From the NCBI GenBank assembly GCA_905235745.1, contig CAJOMN010000002.1, forward strand, positions 62,001-126,000: a stretch of 64,000 bases of DNA. The letters are read 5' to 3'. Positions 17,731-26,961 of this stretch are shown piece after piece. The notes beneath the pieces are model-generated. The model ran no database searches. It worked only from the letters and a program-made list of their open reading frames with translations, and was not told the origin of the DNA. Both the position numbers and the translations under genes were made by a program. Numbering within the stretch: position 1 is the first letter of the stretch; each line of letters begins with the position of its first letter. The stretch comes from an uncultured Lachnospiraceae bacterium. Its GTDB lineage: Bacteria > Bacillota > Clostridia > Lachnospirales > Lachnospiraceae.

Positions 17731-19388
17731 AAACACTTATTGTCATACCCGCAAGGGGAGGATCCAAGAGAATACCGAGAAAAAATGTGCGGCTGCTGTG
17801 CGGCAAGCCGCTTATCCGTTATTCCATAGAAAACGCAAAGGCTCTGAGGGATGCGATGCATCTTGATGTGGATGTCGCCGTGTCAACCGACGATGAGGAG
17901 CTCGGCGGAATAGTCCGCAAGAGCGGGGTGGAGGTTATCGCGCGGCCGGCGGAACTTGCAACGGATACCGTTACGCTCGATCCGGTCATATACCATGCGG
18001 TCCGGTATATGGAAGACCATAAAGGCATCAGATATGACACCGTGATCACTATGCAGGCGACCAGTCCAACACTCAGGATGACTACGATAGGGGATGCGAT
18101 AAAATACTTTGAAGATCACGACTATGACACCGTAATCTCCGCAACCAACAAGCCTCATCTGTCATGGGGTGTCGATCCTTCGGGAGCTTATGTCAAGAAC
18201 TATGATAAACGTCTCAATTCCCAAGAGCTGCCTCCGAACTATATTGAAACAGGTGGCTTTCTGATCACAAGGCGTGATTGCGTCAGCGAGAGCGGACGCA
18301 TAGGGAACAGGGTCAGTATATTTGAGATACCCGAAGACGAGGCGGTTGATATTGACACATATTCGGACTGGGTTCTGTGTGAGAATATATTGCGGCGCAA
18401 GAAGATAATGTTCCGCACAGTCGGTAAACGCGCGGTAGGAATGGGACACATATACCGTTGCCTGACCCTCGCATATAAGCTCACGGGTCACGAAGTGATA
18501 TTTGTCGCGTCATCGGATTCGGATATAGGTATAGAGAAGATCACCGAGTCAAATTTCAATGTCATCAAAACGGATGATGACTGTGATTTTGAAGATATCC
18601 TTATAAGGGAAAAGCCCGATATACTCATAAACGATATACTTGATACCACGAGCGAATATATGCGCATGGTGACAAAGCATGTAGGCCGTGTGATCAATTT
18701 TGAGGATGTGGGACCGGGAGCCAAATATGCCGACGCCGTCATAAATGCCCTGTATGAAAAGGGTGACAAGCTTCACAACGAGTATTACGGAAGCAGGTAC
18801 TTCTGTATAAGGGATGAATTCCTTGAAGAGGAGCCGAAGGAATTTGCCGAGAAGGCGGAGAATGTTCTTGTCATATTCGGAGGCGCGGATCCGTCCGATC
18901 TTACCGGGAGACTATATTCGATATGCCAAAGGCTCCATGCCGGCAATCCCGATGTGAAGTTCCATTTTCTGCTCGGGTTTGCCTATCCGTACTCCGACAG
19001 GATAGTTACGGACGAAGATCACAATATATATGTATATAAGGATGTTAAACGTGTAAGCTCTTACATGAACCGGATGGATCTGGCTATCACGAGTCAGGGG
19101 CGTACCGTCTACGAACTGGCCAGTATGGGAGTACCCGCAATTGTCATGGCACAGAATGAACGGGAAGCCAGGCATGTGTTTGCAGGGATCCAGAACGGGT
19201 TCATCAATCTCGGAGTCGGAACCGAGATCGACGACGAGACTGTTATATCAACAATAGAATGGCTCCTGTCCACCCCGAATGTACGCAGGGAAATGCGAAG
19301 GCTCCAGCTTCAGAAGGATTTTTCCAAGGGACATGAGCGTGTGATCAAACTGATACTTGACGATACCGACGAGAATACGGAGGGATAG
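17727..19388 (+). CDS. neuA: CMP-nonulosonate cytidylyltransferase fused to PseG-like UDP-sugar hydrolase
   Basis: A 553-residue two-domain protein. Residues 1-225 form a NeuA/PseF-type cytidylyltransferase: IPARGGSKRIPRKN (7-20), TMQATSPTLR, and the metal-site segment AVDIDTYSDW (206-215). Residues 228-553 form a PseG/SpsG-like GT-B hydrolase with GMGHIYRCLTLA (catalytic-type His241) and VIFGGADPSD (382-391). PseG removes UDP from a 6-deoxy-diacetamido sugar to free the substrate for NeuB-type condensation, so the two domains catalyse the steps before and after the synthase at 15207. The gene is not frameshifted. No PseC- or PseH-type gene is nearby, which leaves the real substrate open. Confidence 0.9.
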   Translation: MKTLIVIPARGGSKRIPRKNVRLLCGKPLIRYSIENAKALRDAMHLDVDVAVSTDDEELGGIVRKSGVEVIARPAELATDTVTLDPVIYHAVRYMEDHKGIRYDTVITMQATSPTLRMTTIGDAIKYFEDHDYDTVISATNKPHLSWGVDPSGAYVKNYDKRLNSQELPPNYIETGGFLITRRDCVSESGRIGNRVSIFEIPEDEAVDIDTYSDWVLCENILRRKKIMFRTVGKRAVGMGHIYRCLTLAYKLTGHEVIFVASSDSDIGIEKITESNFNVIKTDDDCDFEDILIREKPDILINDILDTTSEYMRMVTKHVGRVINFEDVGPGAKYADAVINALYEKGDKLHNEYYGSRYFCIRDEFLEEEPKEFAEKAENVLVIFGGADPSDLTGRLYSICQRLHAGNPDVKFHFLLGFAYPYSDRIVTDEDHNIYVYKDVKRVSSYMNRMDLAITSQGRTVYELASMGVPAIVMAQNEREARHVFAGIQNGFINLGVGTEIDDETVISTIEWLLSTPNVRREMRRLQLQKDFSKGHERVIKLILDDTDENTEG

Positions 19389-19425
19389 ACCCTCCTGAGG
19401 GTTCAAAAGGCAGAAGCCGGGATAT

Positions 19426-20889
19426 ATGAATAAGCGAAATACAGATGATCTTCTTGCCGATGCGAGAGCACTGGAGCAGGAAAAACAGGAAAGACAGCGT
19501 CAGGAAATGATCAGGGCACAAAACGATGTTTCCGTGATCTCTCTTGACGGTAATATAGAAAACACATATATCGGGCAGGGCATGAGAGAGCCGGAACCGG
19601 AGGTTCTGTATACCCGGGAGGCTCAAAAGGTCGGCAGGTCGCTGAATCACCTTGAAAACAGAAAAGTCATGCTCGTCAATACCGTGGTCGGAACCGGCTC
19701 CGTCGGAAGACTGGTACAGGGATTGTATGATACTCTTACAGCAAACGGTTATGAGTGCATGGTCGCATACGGAAGGGACACCCACCCGGAGGGAATGAAT
19801 GCGTACAGGATCGGTCAGGATCTTGATGTATATGTTCACGGAGGCCTGTCGAGGATAACCGACAGGCACGGGTTCTATTCCAGGAGGGCAACGCAGCAGT
19901 TCATAAACGTGATCGAGGAATTCGGGCCCGATATCATCCACCTCCATAATATTCATGGGTATTATCTGAATATCCGAGTTCTCTTTGAATATCTGAAGAC
20001 GACCGATATCAGGGTGATATGGACTCTTCATGACTGCTGGACATTTACGGGACACTGCTCCCATTTTGAATATATCGGATGCACAAAGTGGATGAGCGGA
20101 TGCTATTCGTGCGAACAGCTTTCCGAATACCCGAAATCGGTTGCAAAGGACAATTCGTCACGAAACTGGAACGACAAGAGGGAGCTGTTTACGGGGTTTG
20201 CGAATATGACGCTCGTGACACCGTCGCAGTGGCTGAAGGCAAGGGTCGAACAGTCATTTATGGGCGAGTACCACACTGTCGTTGTGCATACCGGGATAGA
20301 TACCGATACATTTCATCCGGTCAGTGAGGAAAGAAGAGACGATAACCTTGTATTCAGGCTCAGGAACAGTCTTAACCTGCGCAACAAGAACGTGCTCCTC
20401 GGGGTAGCCAATCCGTGGCGTACCAGAAAAGGCCTGATGCAGTTTGTCAATCTGTCCAAGATGATCAATGAAAGGTGTGTCATAGTGCTCGTCGGGCTTA
20501 ATGATGAGCAGCTTTCGTCCCTTCCCGAATCCATTATCGGGATAGGGCATACCGACAGCCCGCAGGAGCTTGCGGCGCTGTACTCGATGGCGGATATATA
20601 CGTCAATCTGACTCTAGAAGATACGTTTCCGACAACGAATCTGGAGGCGTTGGCGTGCGGCACCCCGGTAATAACTTACCGCTCGGGCGGAAGTGCGGAA
20701 ACGATCGATGACACCTGCGGAATTTCCGTGGAACGCAATTCGGTGCAGGGTGTTGTTGCGGCCATCGACACGATCCTGTCACAAAAGGGGATCGCCTATA
20801 CCCGGGAAGACTGCCTGAGAAGAGCGGCGCTTTTTGACCGGGAAGTACGATTCGAGGAATACATCCGGGAAGTATATGAGGGGATGTAA
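19426..20889 (+). CDS. GT4 glycosyltransferase with charged N-terminal extension
   Basis: A 487-residue protein. The first 75 residues are a charged, helix-forming extension (RALEQEKQERQRQEMIRAQN) not usual in the family. The GT-B catalytic part starts at KVMLVNTVVGTGSVGRL. It has LHNIHGYYLN, the WTLHDCWTFTGHC block and a Cys-rich loop (CTKWMSGCYSCEQ), as in WcaC/colanic-acid-type GT4 enzymes. The donor-site E-x7-E is in LEDTFPTTNLEALACG. The short gap before it contains only a small CCCTC/GAGGG hairpin. The extension may mediate protein contacts, which is inference. Confidence 0.88.
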   Translation: MNKRNTDDLLADARALEQEKQERQRQEMIRAQNDVSVISLDGNIENTYIGQGMREPEPEVLYTREAQKVGRSLNHLENRKVMLVNTVVGTGSVGRLVQGLYDTLTANGYECMVAYGRDTHPEGMNAYRIGQDLDVYVHGGLSRITDRHGFYSRRATQQFINVIEEFGPDIIHLHNIHGYYLNIRVLFEYLKTTDIRVIWTLHDCWTFTGHCSHFEYIGCTKWMSGCYSCEQLSEYPKSVAKDNSSRNWNDKRELFTGFANMTLVTPSQWLKARVEQSFMGEYHTVVVHTGIDTDTFHPVSEERRDDNLVFRLRNSLNLRNKNVLLGVANPWRTRKGLMQFVNLSKMINERCVIVLVGLNDEQLSSLPESIIGIGHTDSPQELAALYSMADIYVNLTLEDTFPTTNLEALACGTPVITYRSGGSAETIDDTCGISVERNSVQGVVAAIDTILSQKGIAYTREDCLRRAALFDREVRFEEYIREVYEGM

Positions 20890-22248
20890 ATGAAATTACG
20901 TGATTTTTGCACCAAATTCCAGCATTCCATAGTGTTTGTGATCGAAGTCATCCTCTATCTGGTCTGTCTTCTTACATTCTTCCTGATGTTTTCGATCGAC
21001 AATCCGGAAATAATCGTGCTGTCGAGAACGGCTGCGGTGACGCTTTCAACATTTGTGATCATGCTTGTTCTCCTGTCATTTATGTACGGAAAGTATGACG
21101 TTGGGAGGCGCAGATGGAGCCAGGTGGCGCTTGCCGTATCGATCACGGTCATTTTTACCGATCTTGTCACATATCTCGAACTGTCCATCATGAAAACAAA
21201 TGAGGCGAACAATACAACATTCCGGCTTGAGAATATCGGGATACTGTTCCTCGTGTTTATCATCCAGATACTGGCGATAATGCTGATATCATATCTGGGT
21301 GAACTGTTCTATTTCTGGATCAATCCGAAGGAAAAGTGCGTTATAGTCACGTTTGATGCGGAAGGCGCAAAGCGTGTTGCCGCAGCGCTGTCTTCATTTG
21401 AGAAAAAGTATGAGGTTACCGGCATAGTCCCGCCGGATGATCCCGCTCTTGAAGCCGCGATGGTCGCGGCCGATACGATAGTATTGTATGAACTTCCCGT
21501 TAATGAAAGAACCCGGATAGTTGATTTTTGTTATCAGAATCTGAAGAATATATATTTTAATCCGAGCATAGCCGATATACTCGAGCAGAATTCCCATTCC
21601 GTCATAATGGATGATATTTCTCTGTTCTCCACCAGATATCACATGATCACGTTTGAGGAAAGGCTTGTCAAACGCTTCATGGATATCGTGATCTCGCTCG
21701 TAGCGCTCATCATAACGAGTCCCGTCATCCTCATATCCGCTATCTGTATTAAAAGGTGTGACGGAGGAAGTGTGTTCTTTGTACAGAAAAGAGCAACCGT
21801 TCACGGAAGGGTATTTGAGATAATCAAGTTCCGCACGATGAAGGAAAACGTTGAGAATTTCTCTTCGACGGAGAGGGACGAGAGGATCACGAAGGTCGGA
21901 AAGGTTCTGCGAAAGTACAGGATAGACGAGCTTCCGCAGTTCGTTAACATCCTTAAAGGCGACATGAGCCTTGTCGGACCGCGCCCCGAGATGCTTGAAA
22001 ATGTTGAGGATTACGAAAAAGAGCTTCCGGAGTTCCGCTACAGACTCAGGATGAAAGCGGGGCTTACGGGACTTGCCCAGATATACGGCAAGTACAATAC
22101 GTCATCGCGCGATAAGCTGATGCTGGATCTTATGTACATTGAGAATTACAGCCTGATAAGGGATATACAGCTTCTGTTCCAGACGATACTCGTGCTCTTC
22201 AAAGCGGAGGATTCCACGGAGGCTTTTAAGACACCGGACGAAGAATGA
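20890..22248 (+). CDS. Initiating polyprenyl-phosphate glycosylphosphotransferase (copy 1)
   Basis: A 452-residue membrane enzyme that would start a repeat unit by moving sugar-1-phosphate from a UDP-sugar to undecaprenyl phosphate. Four N-terminal membrane helices (about residues 13-140) precede a cytosolic nucleotide-binding-like domain. The C-terminal bacterial sugar-transferase domain (about 247-452) has a re-entrant helix (FMDIVISLVALIITSPVI), IIKFRTMKENVENF, DELPQFVNILKGDMSLVGPR and GLTGLAQIYGKYN. It starts immediately after the preceding stop, with GAGGGGATG as ribosome site. A second, different initiator is at 58942. Confidence 0.93.
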   Translation: MKLRDFCTKFQHSIVFVIEVILYLVCLLTFFLMFSIDNPEIIVLSRTAAVTLSTFVIMLVLLSFMYGKYDVGRRRWSQVALAVSITVIFTDLVTYLELSIMKTNEANNTTFRLENIGILFLVFIIQILAIMLISYLGELFYFWINPKEKCVIVTFDAEGAKRVAAALSSFEKKYEVTGIVPPDDPALEAAMVAADTIVLYELPVNERTRIVDFCYQNLKNIYFNPSIADILEQNSHSVIMDDISLFSTRYHMITFEERLVKRFMDIVISLVALIITSPVILISAICIKRCDGGSVFFVQKRATVHGRVFEIIKFRTMKENVENFSSTERDERITKVGKVLRKYRIDELPQFVNILKGDMSLVGPRPEMLENVEDYEKELPEFRYRLRMKAGLTGLAQIYGKYNTSSRDKLMLDLMYIENYSLIRDIQLLFQTILVLFKAEDSTEAFKTPDEE

Positions 22249-22994
22249 ACAAAGAGGATCTTAAGATATCGGTAATAACGGTAACACATAATTCCGCAGC
22301 TACGCTTGCAGATACAATGCGTTCGGTGGCTGATCAGACTGTTACGCCGTATGAGTATATAATAATCGACGCACTGTCGACGGACAGCACACTGGCAGTG
22401 GCAGAATCTTTCAGGGAAGAGCTTGAGGCAAAGGGCGTCAGACTTGATATTGTGAGCGAGCCGGACAACGGAATATATGACGCCATGAATAAAGGTATCG
22501 CCAGGGCTTCCGGGGATATAATAGGGATCATAAACAGTGACGACTGGTATGAAACGAACGCGCTCATGGTCGTCGCCGGTGAATACGAAAAGGAAGAATT
22601 CGACCTGTTCTATGCCAATGTCCGGATGATAAAGCCTGACGGATCATCGTTTATCAAGCATGCACGCAACAGAAGATATGCCACGAGCCGGGACTGGAAC
22701 CATCCGACCACGTTCATAACGAAAGAGATCTATAACAGTTATCAATACAGGAATGAATCGATACATGATGATTATGACCTTATCCTCCGGCTCAAAAAGG
22801 ACGGTGTCAGGACAAGGGTTGTAAATGTTACGCTGGCAAACTTCAGGATGAACGGGGTCAGTCACAGCCGGTCGATCAAAGCGGCGGTTTCCAGTATCAG
22901 GATCAAATACGGGATCTACAGACAAAACGGCTACGGTTGTTACTACATCTTTGAATGTATTATCGTGGAGGCCGGAAAGCTAATAATCGGATAA
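22245..22994 (+). CDS. GT2 glycosyltransferase (WcaA/WcaE-like)
   Basis: A short 249-residue GT-A protein. It begins with ISVITVTHNSAATLADTMRS and has the donor-site block DNGIYDAMNKGIARASGD, then INSDDWYETN with the DxD-type metal site, followed by a HPTTF block. This combination is typical of the colanic-acid-type WcaA/WcaE branch of GT2. It overlaps the initiator gene by 4 nt, so it may add the second sugar of the unit started by that enzyme (inference from order). Confidence 0.87.
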   Translation: MNKEDLKISVITVTHNSAATLADTMRSVADQTVTPYEYIIIDALSTDSTLAVAESFREELEAKGVRLDIVSEPDNGIYDAMNKGIARASGDIIGIINSDDWYETNALMVVAGEYEKEEFDLFYANVRMIKPDGSSFIKHARNRRYATSRDWNHPTTFITKEIYNSYQYRNESIHDDYDLILRLKKDGVRTRVVNVTLANFRMNGVSHSRSIKAAVSSIRIKYGIYRQNGYGCYYIFECIIVEAGKLIIG

Positions 22995-22996
22995 AA

Positions 22997-24181
22997 ATGA
23001 CGATCACTTTTTTCTCAAACTATTTCAATCATCATCAGAGAGCCCTTTGCGATGCTTTTTATGCGCTTATCGGAGACGGGTTCACCTTCGTTGAGACGAT
23101 GCCGATGGAGGAGTTCCGCGCCGGCATGGGATGGGGTGAGGACCGTCCGTCCTATGTGCTTGCATCGTATGAGAGCGGCGAAAATGAAAAAAAAGCAGCA
23201 GCACTTGGCTTATCGTCGGATCTTGTGATCATGGGAACGGCTCCCGAATACTATATAGAACCGAGGATATCCGGGAACCGTATAGTATTCCGGTATTCGG
23301 AAAGACCGCTCAAGGAAGGCTTCATCAAATTCTTCATTCCGAGACTTACGAAAAAGTATATCCATCTGCATGTACGCAACAGAAACAGGAATGTATATGT
23401 TCTGGCGGCGAGCGCATTCGCATCATATGATTTTCGGAAGATGTTCGGGAGCTACTCCGGCAAATGCTATAAGTTCGCGTATTTTCCCAAACATATAAGC
23501 TATGACATAAACGAACTGTTTGACAGAAAAAAGAAGGCCGAAGAAGAGGCCGGAGCCGTGACCGTTCTGTGGGAAGGCCGTATGATCAGACTCAAAAGAG
23601 CGGATCTTGTAATAAAAGCCGCAGCGCGACTTCGCGCGGAAGGGTATGATCTTCGTCTGAGGATGGTCGGCGACGGTGAGGAGAAGGATAACCTCATCGC
23701 TCTTGCGAAAAGGCTCGGGATAAGCGATATCGTCACTTTTGAAGGCTTCCTGAAGCCGGATGAGGCAAGAGAGCGCATGGCGGATGCCGATATATACGTG
23801 ATGACGAGCAACAAGCTGGAGGGCTGGGGTTCGGTCATATACGAGGCGCTCAATGCGGGGTGTGCGGTCGTTGCCAGCTCGGCCTGCGGAGCAACGCCCT
23901 GGCTTGTGAAGCCTGGCAGGACGGGAGAAGTGTTCAGGTCGGAAAGCGAGAGGAGCCTTACGGACAAACTGAGGCCGCTGCTTACGGACGATGGGCTGCG
24001 GCGGACTCTGGGAGCGCAGGCCTATGAGCAGATGGCAGCATTATGGAATCCGTCCGTAGCGGCGGAGCGGGTCATCAAACTGTATGAAGCGCTGTCGGAA
24101 GGTGGGGATACGCCCTACACGGACGGGCCTCTCTCCAAAGCGCAGATCATCAAGAACAACTGGTATGGCAGGCAGTCATGA
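22997..24181 (+). CDS. GT4 glycosyltransferase
   Basis: A 394-residue GT-B enzyme. The N-terminal domain starts MTITFFSNYFNHHQRALCDA, a strand-loop typical of this branch. The C-terminal domain has TVLWEGRMIRLKRAD, FEGFLKPDEARERMADADIY and the donor motif LEGWGSVIYEALNAGCAVV, ending ACGATPWLV. The ATG at 22997, 2 nt after the upstream stop, is preferred over the in-frame ATG at 22955 because the protein then starts at its first beta strand. The sugar is unknown. It overlaps the next gene by 4 nt. Confidence 0.87.
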   Translation: MTITFFSNYFNHHQRALCDAFYALIGDGFTFVETMPMEEFRAGMGWGEDRPSYVLASYESGENEKKAAALGLSSDLVIMGTAPEYYIEPRISGNRIVFRYSERPLKEGFIKFFIPRLTKKYIHLHVRNRNRNVYVLAASAFASYDFRKMFGSYSGKCYKFAYFPKHISYDINELFDRKKKAEEEAGAVTVLWEGRMIRLKRADLVIKAAARLRAEGYDLRLRMVGDGEEKDNLIALAKRLGISDIVTFEGFLKPDEARERMADADIYVMTSNKLEGWGSVIYEALNAGCAVVASSACGATPWLVKPGRTGEVFRSESERSLTDKLRPLLTDDGLRRTLGAQAYEQMAALWNPSVAAERVIKLYEALSEGGDTPYTDGPLSKAQIIKNNWYGRQS

Positions 24182-25347
24182 GCAAAGACAAGAAAAAGAT
24201 CCTGTATTTAATGGAATATCCGATCGATCTGCCCGGAGGCGGTCAGGAATCGACCAAGACTCTTTGCGAGCAGATCGCAAAGGACGGATCGTTTGAGCCG
24301 ATAGTCGCCTGCCCGGAGCTGCTGTCGACCTCTGCGGACGATTACGGTTACAGGGTCATAACTTATCCGTCGGATGAAAACCGTGAGTGGTCAAGGATTC
24401 GCAGGATCAGAAACTTCATAGGAAGGATCGGACAGTTCAGAAAGATAATAAACGATGTCAGACCGGATCTCATTCACGTGTCCATGTCGGAATCGCTTAT
24501 TACTTACGGCTTCGTGCGCAGAGCCGGAAGGTATTCCGATATACCGTTCATATATACCGACAGAGGTCTTCGGACCGGATACAGGAAGCATTCCCTTATA
24601 TGCATCAAGGCAACGATGAAGCATGCACAGAGGATGCTTACGACTACGCAGTATAACGCATCGTTATGGAAGAGCGAGATATCCACTCCGGTGACGGTGA
24701 TATACAACACTATAAGCGGTGCATTTGCCAATTACGATCCCGACGGACGCAAAATGGCAAGAGTAAAATACGATATACCGGACAAAATGCCTGTTATCGG
24801 ATTCGCGGGACGTATATCCGGGGAAAAGGACTGGGGAAAGGTTCCCGGAGTCGTTGCCGCCATAGCGGCAGCGGGGATAGAGTTCAAGGTCGCTCTTGTC
24901 ATGTCGGTATACGAAGACAGGGACGCGGAAACAGTACGAAACGTCAGGAGCGGCATCTCGGACGTTATCGGTATAGACAATCTTATCTATATGCAGGATC
25001 TTAACCAGAACGAGATCTCCGATTACTATTATCTCGTGGATTATTTCATAATGACAAGCTGCTTCGAGTCATTCGGGAAAGCCGCAGTTGAGGCGATGAG
25101 CAGAAAGTGTGTCGTACTGTCCACCGCGGTCGGGGGTCTTCCGGAGGTGATAGGAACCCCCGATGATCTGTATGATATGGAAGACCTTTCAAAGCTTACG
25201 GACAGGATAAAAGCGCTTGAAGCAGATGAGGAAGCAAAAGACCGCGAACGCGAAATGTTCTATAAGCGGTATATGGATAATTTCACACAGGACAGGAATA
25301 CCCGGGGTCATCTGAATGTCTACCGCGAAATACTCGAGACGGAGTAA
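24178..25347 (+). CDS. GT4 glycosyltransferase
   Basis: A 389-residue GT-B protein beginning KKKILYLMEYPIDLPGGGQE, the glycine-rich acceptor loop. It continues with IGFAGRISGEKDWGKVPGVV and the donor signature CFESFGKAAVEAMSRKC, with both glutamates, then STAVGGLPEVIG. It is a retaining transferase by family. It sits between another GT4 and a flippase in an unbroken run, so it probably contributes to the unit exported by the flippase at 25351. Confidence 0.88.
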   Translation: MSKDKKKILYLMEYPIDLPGGGQESTKTLCEQIAKDGSFEPIVACPELLSTSADDYGYRVITYPSDENREWSRIRRIRNFIGRIGQFRKIINDVRPDLIHVSMSESLITYGFVRRAGRYSDIPFIYTDRGLRTGYRKHSLICIKATMKHAQRMLTTTQYNASLWKSEISTPVTVIYNTISGAFANYDPDGRKMARVKYDIPDKMPVIGFAGRISGEKDWGKVPGVVAAIAAAGIEFKVALVMSVYEDRDAETVRNVRSGISDVIGIDNLIYMQDLNQNEISDYYYLVDYFIMTSCFESFGKAAVEAMSRKCVVLSTAVGGLPEVIGTPDDLYDMEDLSKLTDRIKALEADEEAKDREREMFYKRYMDNFTQDRNTRGHLNVYREILETE

Positions 25348-25350
25348 TAA

Positions 25351-26796
25351 ATGGCAATAAAGAATACCGGTAAAACGGAAAAACAATCAAATATACTGTC
25401 GTCTTTTCTGGAGTATTTCTACGGTAATTTTGTCGTGCTCCTTCTCGGGTTCATATCCCTTCCTATGTTTACAAGGATACTGTCCACGGAGGAATACGGA
25501 AGATCCTCGCTCTTTCTGTCGGTGGTTTCTATCATATATATTTTTGCGATACTGGGTCTCGACCAGTCATATATAAGGTACTTTTACAAAGAGGGAGTGG
25601 ATGAGCGGAAACTGTTTGTCCAGTGTCTGAGACCACCTCTTGTGCTCATCATCATCCTGTCGGGGGTCTATTTCATCTTCTCCGGCTTTTTCAACAGACT
25701 GCTGTTCGGAAAGGGTGGGTTTGATGTTACGCTTCTTGTAATAGGTTATACGATCACTTCCGTATTCGAGAGGTTCCTGTTCCTGAATATCAGGATGCAG
25801 CAGCGCGGAAAGCTTTATTCCAATCTGAATATATTAAGCAAGGTTCTGAATATCATCTTTATCGTGCTCTTTGCGTATATTTTCGGAGACGATTTCAGGG
25901 TAGGACTCTATTCACAGACACTTCCGCTTATCGTTGTGACTCTTATGCTGCTTGTGGCGTATGCGTTAAAGGGAAAGGGATATACCGCAGGGACTCATGA
26001 CCTTACGGAAAGGGAGCTCCTCAGATACGGGATACCGTTTGTTCCGATGCTTCTCATGGAGTGGCTCCTGTCGTCGATGGATAAGTGGTCGATACGCTTC
26101 CTGAATGATTTTTCCGAAACGGGCGTATATTCGTCGGCAATGCAGATCATGACGATACTTATGACGTTCAGGATAACCTATGTTGCCTTCTGGTCCCCGA
26201 TCGCCATGAAGAAATATGAGCAGGAAGATGAGAGCATAGTCAAGCCCTTCTTTGCCGACATGTTCCAGAAAGTCCAGTTCCTGTGCCTTCTGGCAGCATT
26301 TGGCCTTACGGCTTTTCGGAGCGTTATCGTCCTGATACTCGGCAGGGATTACAGGGAGGCGTCGAGGATCATTCCGTTCCTGTCACTCATGCCCGTGCTG
26401 TCGATATTGTTTGAAATGACAGGTCAGGGTATCAAGTTCAAGAAGAAGCCGGTTTACTTTAATTATGCGTCCGCCGTGGCGATATGCTGTAATCTTGCGG
26501 GGAATCTCCTGCTCGTGCCACGGCTTAAAGGGGTCGGAGCCGCGATCGCAACGGCTGTCACGTATATTGTTTATTTCGTGATAGGAACTTACTATGCGAA
26601 CAAGTGTTATCCGGTCAGGTACAATTATACCAATTTTGTCATAATGCTTGCCCTGTATATCGCATATGCGGCATATGCAACGGTCTGTGCGGCCGAGTGG
26701 GTGAATATTGCAGCGGGCTGTGTGCTTATCGCCCTTTTGTTCGTCATCAACCGTAAGGTAGTAAAGGCGCTGCTAAATGAATTTTTTGTGAAATGA
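25351..26796 (+). CDS. Oligosaccharide flippase, Wzx/MVF-type (copy 3)
   Basis: A 481-residue membrane protein with about 14 helices. It has FLEYFYGNFVVLLLGFISLP, then LPMFTRILSTEEYGRSSLF, the hallmark opening of the polysaccharide transporter family. It is the last gene of the first long run and is followed by a promoter-bearing gap. With the copies at 3642 and 16276 it gives three flippases in 22 kb, so more than one type of lipid-linked unit is likely. Confidence 0.92.
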   Translation: MAIKNTGKTEKQSNILSSFLEYFYGNFVVLLLGFISLPMFTRILSTEEYGRSSLFLSVVSIIYIFAILGLDQSYIRYFYKEGVDERKLFVQCLRPPLVLIIILSGVYFIFSGFFNRLLFGKGGFDVTLLVIGYTITSVFERFLFLNIRMQQRGKLYSNLNILSKVLNIIFIVLFAYIFGDDFRVGLYSQTLPLIVVTLMLLVAYALKGKGYTAGTHDLTERELLRYGIPFVPMLLMEWLLSSMDKWSIRFLNDFSETGVYSSAMQIMTILMTFRITYVAFWSPIAMKKYEQEDESIVKPFFADMFQKVQFLCLLAAFGLTAFRSVIVLILGRDYREASRIIPFLSLMPVLSILFEMTGQGIKFKKKPVYFNYASAVAICCNLAGNLLLVPRLKGVGAAIATAVTYIVYFVIGTYYANKCYPVRYNYTNFVIMLALYIAYAAYATVCAAEWVNIAAGCVLIALLFVINRKVVKALLNEFFVK

Positions 26797-26797
26797 A

Positions 26798-26826
26798 TTT
26801 ACATCCCGTCCGGGTAGTGCTATACT
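26798..26826 (+). promoter_or_regulatory. Putative sigma-A promoter for the RND efflux genes
   Basis: TTTACA at 26798-26803 and TATACT at 26821-26826 are separated by 17 nt, one mismatch each from the consensus -35 and -10. The expected transcript would start near 26833 and have a leader of about 130 nt before the adaptor gene. This is a pattern match only. Confidence 0.55.
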
Positions 26827-26876
26827 TTGTTCTCGCATTCTTGGAAATACTGTCGGAATCTAAATATAGCGCGCAT

Positions 26877-26936
26877 AGTGAACAGATTACAGTGAACATA
26901 TTTATTTAATGCGTTTACTGTATATTCGTTTGCTGT
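26877..26936. promoter_or_regulatory. Repeated half-sites in the RND leader, possible operator
   Basis: AGTGAACA occurs at 26877-26884 and again at 26891-26898. GTTTACTGT at 26913-26921 and GTTTGCTGT at 26928-26936 are near reverse complements of ACAGTGAAC. The two pairs point toward each other around an AT-rich centre. Such clustered, inverted half-sites are what a dimeric repressor would bind. No regulator gene lies in the window, so the binder is unknown. Confidence 0.35.
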
Positions 26937-26961
26937 AACATAGGAAGGTACGGGAGTTATT

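Noticed and set aside
8172-19388. Calling the set a pseudaminic or legionaminic acid pathway
   Set aside because: The PLP aminotransferase and N-acetyltransferase required for either sugar are missing from the window, so the product is left open.
19391-19404. CCCTC/GAGGG hairpin before the GT4 gene as a terminator
   Set aside because: The stem is only 6 bp and is followed by AAAA rather than T residues. The downstream gene has no visible promoter of its own.
26797-26961. Small gene in the gap before the RND adaptor
   Set aside because: Short frames here lack ribosome sites and family likeness. Promoter and repeats explain the gap better.
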